DNA from: Fictibacillus phosphorivorans
GTDB lineage: Bacteria > Bacillota > Bacilli > Bacillales > Fictibacillaceae
Direction: 5' to 3'
Assembly (NCBI RefSeq): GCF_001619875.1
Contig: NZ_LRFC01000001.1
Location: 558,001-622,000 of the forward strand
DNA length: 64,000 nucleotides
The notes beneath the pieces were generated by a model that searched no databases, was not told where the DNA came from, and saw only the letters and a list, made by a program, of their open reading frames with translations. Below are positions 59,304 to 64,000 of this stretch, in pieces. Position numbers and translations under genes: made by a program. Each line of letters begins with the position of its first letter. Position 1 is the first letter of the stretch.

Positions 59304-59399
59304 ATCACGGAAAAAACCACACCAATCAAGGGAAAATAGGGACGAATCACGGAAAAACGGTCCATCATCACGGGAAAAATGTTGCTTATCACGGAATTC
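59304..59399. repeat. 21-bp period intergenic array (ATCACGGAAAAA type), five units
   Basis: ATCACGG or ATCAAGG starts at 59304, 59325, 59346, 59367 and 59388, exactly 21 bp apart. The last unit ends ATCACGGAATTC, as in the array at 45.4 kb. It lies between the sigma-54 activator and the ohr gene; 59168-59303 shows nothing else. Confidence 0.85.
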
Positions 59400-59473
59400 T
59401 TATATATGAGCTTCAACAGTGTACGTGTCAAAAAGACATCACCTAAAAGCACAGCTACTATAAAAACAACAAA

Positions 59474-59501
59474 CAAAAAAAGGACCATTTTACTGGTCCT
59501 T
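59474..59501 (-). terminator. Terminator of ohr
   Basis: On the minus strand AAGGACCAGTAAAATGGTCC then TTTTTTT, a compact hairpin with T run. Confidence 0.88.
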
Positions 59502-59508
59502 AGAGAAG

Positions 59509-59931
59509 TTAAAATAATTCTGTTTTTAATGCCACATCGATATTTCCGCTTGTTGCTTTTGAATACGGACAAACACCATGTGCTGTCTTCACGAGTTCTT
59601 CTGCTTCTTCTTGGCTTACTCCGTTAACCGCAACGTTCAGCAAAACAGCTAACTTAAATCCGCCATCTGTGTCTTTTCCGATTGAGACTTCAGCCGTTAC
59701 TTTTGATTGGATGCGCTTTTTAGCTTGTCGTGCGACCAAGTTTAATGCTGAATCAAAACAAGCTGCATATCCTGCTGCAAATAGTTGTTCTGGGTTTGTC
59801 GCGTTCTCATTTCCAGATCCTCCAAGGGATTTTGGCATGGCGAGCTCATGGTTTAGCACCCCATCGTCACTTCTGACTTTACCCGCTCTTCCGCCTTCAG
59901 CTGTTGCTTTTGCCGTATATAATGCTTCCAT
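59509..59931 (-). CDS. ohr: Organic hydroperoxide resistance protein Ohr
   Basis: A 140-residue thiol peroxidase of the OsmC/Ohr family that reduces organic hydroperoxides. ATG at 59931 has GGAGAG 9 bp upstream; an earlier frame extension is not conserved. The peroxidatic Cys58 lies in YAACFDSAL and the resolving Cys121 in GVCPYSKA. TNPEQLFAAGYAAC and KVTAEVSIGKD are family blocks. Divergent from ohrR, which encodes its peroxide-sensing repressor. Confidence 0.96.
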   Translation of the reverse strand: MEALYTAKATAEGGRAGKVRSDDGVLNHELAMPKSLGGSGNENATNPEQLFAAGYAACFDSALNLVARQAKKRIQSKVTAEVSIGKDTDGGFKLAVLLNVAVNGVSQEEAEELVKTAHGVCPYSKATSGNIDVALKTELF

Positions 59932-59954
59932 TCGTAACACTCTCCTTGTTTGTG

Positions 59955-60060
59955 TAAAATTAAATTGTGTACAATATAAATAATTCTTCTTTATAATAAC
60001 GCACTCTACAATTACTGTCAAACGATTTAATTGTGTAAAACTATATTGTGTTATAATGTA
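59955..60060. promoter_or_regulatory. ohr-ohrR divergent control region with OhrR-like boxes
   Basis: AT-rich palindromes such as ATTGTGTACAAT (59964-59975) and related TTTAATTGTGTAAAA sequences near 60025-60040 resemble the TACAATT/AATTGTA boxes bound by OhrR. They overlap the likely promoters of both genes. Confidence 0.7.
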
Positions 60061-60089
60061 GTTAAAAGTTGTACGAGAAAGGAATTGTT

Positions 60090-60536
60090 ATGAGTAACGA
60101 TCTACTAAAACTCGAGAATCAAATATGCTTTAAAATTTATTCAGCAGAACGTGAAATTACCAGGCTGTATCGCGACCTTTTGCAAGAATTAAATGTGACG
60201 TATCCACAATATTTAGTATTGCTTTTATTATGGGAAAAAGATTCACTCTCCGTAAAAGAATTGGGAAAGCGATTGTTTTTGGATTCAGGTACACTTACGC
60301 CTATGCTAAAACGGATGGAATCAAACGGGTTGGTAGAAAGGAAGCGGTCAGTAGAAGATGAAAGAAGTGTGATTATCACACTAACGGAAAAAGGGGAAGC
60401 ACTTAAAGAAAAAGCAGCGTGTATTCCAAATCAGCTAACACAGAACATGGCGATGACAAAAGAAGAATTGATCCACTTGAGTCATACACTCACATCGATG
60501 CTCGATGTGCTGCAAAATCAGTCAAATTCAGAATAA
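60090..60536 (+). CDS. ohrR: OhrR organic-peroxide-sensing MarR repressor
   Basis: A 148-residue repressor from ATG 60090 (AAAGGA upstream). The sensing cysteine is Cys13 in KLENQICFKIYSAERE, matching Cys15 of B. subtilis OhrR. The winged helix is KELGKRLFLDSGTLTPMLKR and RSVEDERSVIITLTEKG. YPQYLVLLLLWE carries the tyrosine that contacts the cysteine. A second cysteine, Cys111 (KAACIPNQ), is absent from the B. subtilis protein as I remember it and could allow an intersubunit disulfide of the two-Cys type. Terminator after it. Confidence 0.94.
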   Translation: MSNDLLKLENQICFKIYSAEREITRLYRDLLQELNVTYPQYLVLLLLWEKDSLSVKELGKRLFLDSGTLTPMLKRMESNGLVERKRSVEDERSVIITLTEKGEALKEKAACIPNQLTQNMAMTKEELIHLSHTLTSMLDVLQNQSNSE

Positions 60537-60537
60537 T

Positions 60538-60575
60538 GAAAAGCGCTTAGAGAAACTCACCTAAGCGCTTTTTTC
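60538..60575 (+). terminator. Rho-independent terminator after ohrR
   Basis: AAAAGCGCTTAG and CTAAGCGCTTTTTT pair around a 10-nt loop. Confidence 0.9.
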
Positions 60576-60642
60576 TTTATTCTCATGAATACATTAAGTG
60601 TTTCAAATCAACAATAAGGAAAAATCACCTAGAGGGATAAGT

Positions 60643-62160
60643 ATGTTCAAAAAATGGCGAGAGAAAAAAGTTGAGGACACAAAGAACATCGAAGAACAAC
60701 CGAATACAAGCCCTGAGAAAACCAATTGGGTAGAGGAACTTTCACGATCGAACGATTTTGTTAATGATCATACATCCTCCGAAAAAACAGAGCCATTTTG
60801 GATCTCTTACTTTAGAACGCTTGTTATGTCAGAAACTCTTCATAGAGATGTCGTTCCATACCTTTCTGAAAGTCATTCCTTAGATAGGGTGAAAAATAAC
60901 ATCCCCATTCAGCAAACCATCGTAACATCTGACAAAAAATTAATAAAAGAGAAATTATTGCAAGGGTTTGCTGCTATTCGCCTAACAGAACAAGATACAA
61001 AATGTTTATTGGTGAATGTAGCAAATAATAAGTTCAGAGATATTTCTTTTCCTATGATGGAAAGTACAGCACTTGGTCCTCAAGCCGGCTATGTGGAAGA
61101 GATGGACACAAACATCAACTTGATAAGAAAACATTTACCATCCTCTGATCTGCATGTCAAAGAAATGCAGATAGGTAAATTATCTTCAACAAAAGTCGCT
61201 GTCATCTATATGGATTCGATTGCGGACAAAGATAACGTTGAAACAGTCTTGCAGCGAATAAACGATGTTCAATACGATCATATCTCAGATAGTTCTTACT
61301 TAGCATCGATGATTGAAGATAATACAAATTCTCTTTTCCCGCAGATTATTCCAACTGAACGAACAGATCGCACCATTGCCGCACTTACTGAAGGCAAGAT
61401 CGTCATTGTTGTTGATGGATCGCCTGACGTGTTAATCGCACCGATTACATTAGCAGAATCCGTTGTAGCGATGGAAGATTATTATGTACCTTGGTTAATT
61501 GCAAACTATTTGCGGCTCATTCGATTATTTGGCCTATGTGTATCGCTTATCATTTCACCCCTTTATATCGCTGTTTTAACGTATCACTATGAATTGATTC
61601 CGGCAAAGTTACTCGATTCATTAGTCGCCTCGAGAGCAGCAGTGCCATTTCCGCCTATTATAGAAGTTCTCATTTTAGAAATCAGTGTTGAATTTATAAA
61701 AGAATCGAGCCTTCGTTTGCCGACAAAAATCGGCACCACGCTAGGGATAGTAGGCGGGATTGTCATTGGACAGGCAATCGTAGAAGCCAAACTAACAAGC
61801 AGTATCTTAATCATTTTAGTGGGCTTAAGTACATTAGCTTCCTATACTTCAGCGATTTATAAGTTCAATAACTCAGTGAGGCTTGTTAAATATCCGATTA
61901 TTGTAATGGCCCAACTTCTTGGTTTGATCGGAATCGTGATCGGATTGAATTTTCTTCTTGCCCATCTATTGCGTTTAACGTCACTCGGAAGGCCATATAT
62001 TGGTTTTTACCCGTTTCGTAAGAACATGTTTAAGGATCTGTGGGTACGCTTGCCGTTTTGGATGCAAAAAGAAAATCCGGATAATCTACGTCCACAAGTA
62101 AAGCAAAAAGCGGTGTTTGATAGAAGAAGTCCAGGTCCGCCTTCAGATTTTGATGAATAG
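60643..62160 (+). CDS. Spore germination receptor A subunit, GerAA family (second operon)
   Basis: A 505-residue A subunit starting at ATG 60643 with AGAGGGAT upstream; an in-frame extension from 60598 has no site. Blocks shared with the copy at 6.6-8.1 kb include MDTNINLIRKHLP, VAVIYMDSIADKDNV, YDHISDSSY, VDGSPDVLIAPIT and LPTKIGTTLGIVGG. The N-terminal 70 residues are charged and variable as usual. It is the first gene of a second A-B-C operon, on the plus strand. Confidence 0.95.
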   Translation: MFKKWREKKVEDTKNIEEQPNTSPEKTNWVEELSRSNDFVNDHTSSEKTEPFWISYFRTLVMSETLHRDVVPYLSESHSLDRVKNNIPIQQTIVTSDKKLIKEKLLQGFAAIRLTEQDTKCLLVNVANNKFRDISFPMMESTALGPQAGYVEEMDTNINLIRKHLPSSDLHVKEMQIGKLSSTKVAVIYMDSIADKDNVETVLQRINDVQYDHISDSSYLASMIEDNTNSLFPQIIPTERTDRTIAALTEGKIVIVVDGSPDVLIAPITLAESVVAMEDYYVPWLIANYLRLIRLFGLCVSLIISPLYIAVLTYHYELIPAKLLDSLVASRAAVPFPPIIEVLILEISVEFIKESSLRLPTKIGTTLGIVGGIVIGQAIVEAKLTSSILIILVGLSTLASYTSAIYKFNNSVRLVKYPIIVMAQLLGLIGIVIGLNFLLAHLLRLTSLGRPYIGFYPFRKNMFKDLWVRLPFWMQKENPDNLRPQVKQKAVFDRRSPGPPSDFDE

Positions 62161-62181
62161 CAGAAAGGAGGTTGAATCATC

Positions 62182-63273
62182 TTGCAAGTTAATATCAGGC
62201 ACCAAGTATCACCTTATTTCTTGTTCTTTATCATAATAGGTGCACAAACAGGAGTAGGTATACTGGGTTTTCATCGAATTATTGCAAAACATGCAGGCTA
62301 CGATGCATGGATCAGTGTACTGATTGCAGGCGTAATCATTCAACTTGTCATGTTCGTTATGATCCATCTTTTGTCTTCTGCAAACGGAGATATTGTGGAT
62401 GTACATAACCAGTTATACGGTAAAATCCTTGGATCGATCATGAGCGGAATCATTATGGTCTACTTTTGGTTAGCGGCTGTCAGTGTATTGAGGGAGTATA
62501 TTGAGATTATCCAAGTATGGTTGTTTCCGACATTACCGACATGGGTAATGGCTGTACTGATTCTTTTATTATGTTATTACATTATTTCTGGGGGATTTCG
62601 TGTAGTGGCAGGCATTTGTTTTGTTGCAGTCTTATATACGTTCCTTCTTTTCTTTAACCATTTTAATCTGCCTAGAAATTATATTCATCTTGATAATTTA
62701 CTACCTATTTTGGATCATTCTTTTGCTGACCTGTTACGTTCTGCTAAAGAAACAAGTTATTCGATGGCAGGATTTGAAATCATCTTGATGGTTTTTCCCT
62801 TTATAAAAAATGCAAAGACTTCCCGAAAGTTTGCACATCTTGGTCTAGCGTATACGACTTTGTTTTATACAGTAGGAGCGTTTACAACTTTTTTATTTAT
62901 AAGTGAAAAACAGATACAGAGTAACATTTGGGCAAGAATTAATATCAATACGTTAACAACTTTTTCCTTTATCCAGAGGATTGAGTATATTCTCATTTCA
63001 TTGTATCTAATCAAAATCGTGACAATCATATCGCTGATGCTTTGGGCATCGAGCAGAGGTTTTAAGAAGATTTTTAATAAAAAACAAAAAGCACCTTTAC
63101 TTGTTTTGATGGTTTTAACTCTCGTTCTATGCCAACTGCTCGATAACCGGTACATTCTTCATTCGTTCTTGAATACGGTCTCTAGTATTTCACTGGGGTT
63201 GTTTTATCTTTATATTCCTTTAGTGTGGCTTGTTTTTATAATGGTGAAAAAGAAAAAGAGGGTAACAAGATGA
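62182..63273 (+). CDS. Spore germination receptor permease subunit, GerAB family (second operon)
   Basis: A 363-residue permease subunit with TTG start at 62182; AAAGGAGG lies 10 bp upstream. SPYFLFFIIIGAQTGVGILG followed by FHRIIAKHAGYDAW is the conserved first segment, and GGFRVVAGICFVAVLY is shared with the copy at 5.4-6.5 kb. About ten hydrophobic segments. The stop overlaps the next start (ATGA at 63270). It should sense an unidentified germinant with its A and C partners. Confidence 0.95.
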   Translation: MQVNIRHQVSPYFLFFIIIGAQTGVGILGFHRIIAKHAGYDAWISVLIAGVIIQLVMFVMIHLLSSANGDIVDVHNQLYGKILGSIMSGIIMVYFWLAAVSVLREYIEIIQVWLFPTLPTWVMAVLILLLCYYIISGGFRVVAGICFVAVLYTFLLFFNHFNLPRNYIHLDNLLPILDHSFADLLRSAKETSYSMAGFEIILMVFPFIKNAKTSRKFAHLGLAYTTLFYTVGAFTTFLFISEKQIQSNIWARININTLTTFSFIQRIEYILISLYLIKIVTIISLMLWASSRGFKKIFNKKQKAPLLVLMVLTLVLCQLLDNRYILHSFLNTVSSISLGLFYLYIPLVWLVFIMVKKKKRVTR

Positions 63274-64000
63274 AGTATTATTTGTTAACCATCTCTATCG
63301 TCATACTCTTTGTGTTATCAGGATGTCAGATTGTTCCTACACAAAATACGAACGAAATCAGTATTATTCAAGGGGTAGGCTTTGATTTAACTTCAGATGA
63401 AAAATTATTGGGAACCATTGTATATCCAGAATATCGGGTAGATGAGACATCAAAAGTAGAAATATTAAAAGCGGAAGGTGATACCGTTCAGGAGACCATC
63501 GATCGATCTCAAAATGAAGTTCAATATCCCTTGGTTAGCGGCCAGCTTCGTCTTGTATTGTTTGGTCAAAAACTTGCAGAAAAAGGATTATATCCAATAA
63601 TTGATACGATAAGACGCACGCCTGAAATTGCCAACACGATACAGCTTGCTGTTATAGAAGGGGAAGCTTCGGAATTATTATCGATAAAAAAATATGGAAA
63701 AGAAAACATTGCGTTGTATCTATCAGATATGATTAGGCAAAACGCCAGAATAGGAGAACTGCCTACTACTGACCTGGCTATCTTCTCTTATAACTATCAT
63801 AATGACGGAAATGATCCATACTTGCCCTTGCTAAAAAAAGAGAAAGACAAGATTAAAATAAACGGTATTGGCTTGCTTAAGGATGATCGATTAATAACGA
63901 CGTTGCCTGTAAAAGATGTATTCACGCTAAAAATGTTGATAGAACGCTTTAAATTGGGAACACATCAATATAAGTTAAGTGAGGATGAATTTGTTGTAAT
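63270..64000 (+). CDS. Spore germination receptor lipoprotein, Ger(x)C family (partial, runs off the end)
   Basis: It begins in the ATGA overlap and stays open to the window edge (243 codons visible). A signal peptide with lipobox LSGC is followed by NEISIIQGVGFDLTSDEKLL, the conserved Ger(x)C start, and VQETIDRSQNEVQYPLVSGQ then LRLVLFGQKLAEKG. The 3' third is missing from the window. Third gene of the second germinant-receptor operon. Confidence 0.93.
   Translation, partial: MKYYLLTISIVILFVLSGCQIVPTQNTNEISIIQGVGFDLTSDEKLLGTIVYPEYRVDETSKVEILKAEGDTVQETIDRSQNEVQYPLVSGQLRLVLFGQKLAEKGLYPIIDTIRRTPEIANTIQLAVIEGEASELLSIKKYGKENIALYLSDMIRQNARIGELPTTDLAIFSYNYHNDGNDPYLPLLKKEKDKIKINGIGLLKDDRLITTLPVKDVFTLKMLIERFKLGTHQYKLSEDEFVV

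Noticed and set aside
59234-59572. Minus-strand open frame with a membrane-like N-terminus crossing the 59.3 kb array
   Set aside because: It overlaps the end of ohr and its terminator; the apparent AAGGA site before an internal ATG is part of the terminator hairpin, and the rest is array-encoded (FSVI repeats).

Overview
The window looks like chromosome of a low-GC, endospore-forming member of the Bacillaceae. The evidence is two gerA-type germinant-receptor operons, a ComK homologue, a ywaE-tyrZ pair, a YunD-like nucleotidase, bacterial nitric oxide synthase, and S-box, T-box and purine riboswitches of Bacillus type. Fictibacillus or a close relative is my guess from overall flavour, not something the sequence proves. 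I see no rRNA, tRNA, insertion sequence, prophage or CRISPR array.

Layout. 1-4.2 kb: end of a methyltransferase gene, a small membrane protein, an acetyltransferase, a YunD-like phosphoesterase overlapping a second methyltransferase-like gene, and a LURP-one-like protein. 4.4-8.1 kb (minus): complete germinant-receptor operon A-B-C. 8.2-12.1 kb: two SAM riboswitches, the first ahead of an alpha/beta hydrolase and the second ahead of a MetQ-type lipoprotein, then modA-modB. 12.1-18.6 kb: DUF3626 protein, MarR regulator plus T-box plus tyrosyl-tRNA synthetase, LD-carboxypeptidase, nitric oxide synthase. 18.7-27.5 kb: acetyltransferase, a guanine-type riboswitch with a secreted nucleosidase, a MarR/MFS divergent pair with twin operators, methionine aminopeptidase, truncated haemoglobin, haem O synthase and small membrane proteins. 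27.5-35.5 kb: Nudix, ECF-type sigma factor with NTF2-like tail, cytoplasmic beta-lactamase-like protein, an APH-type kinase, and an SgrR-like regulator/MFS pair. 35.8-46.2 kb: small genes, PPOX flavoprotein, FUSC-type membrane protein, a T-box (Leu-type specifier) ahead of a HIT protein, a PP2C-like phosphatase, a cREC protein and a NERD protein. 46.3-54.8 kb: two neighbouring damaged genes, a cyanophycin synthetase/cyanophycinase operon, a short ComK, and small membrane or lipoproteins. 54.8-64 kb: a sigma-54-driven aminotransferase/symporter operon with its activator, ohr/ohrR, and a second germinant-receptor operon that runs off the end.

The most unusual feature is a set of nine short intergenic arrays built on a 20-21 bp period (two helical turns). 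Each locus has its own core word followed by a variable 8-10 bp tail. The words look related across most loci once orientation is considered (CTCGCGGAATTA, ATCACGGAAAA, TAACGTGAAATTA, CTCGTGGATT, CTCGTAATTA). Two of the loci also share homologous flanks, so they are copies of one larger element. Two arrays lie between a riboswitch terminator and the gene it should control. I know of no named family for these.

Several regulatory links can be read directly: SAM riboswitches with methionine-related uptake, a guanine-type riboswitch with a secreted purine nucleosidase-like enzyme, a perfect -24/-12 promoter before the aminotransferase, tandem ResD-like sites upstream of haem O synthase, and palindromic operators between the MarR and MFS genes.
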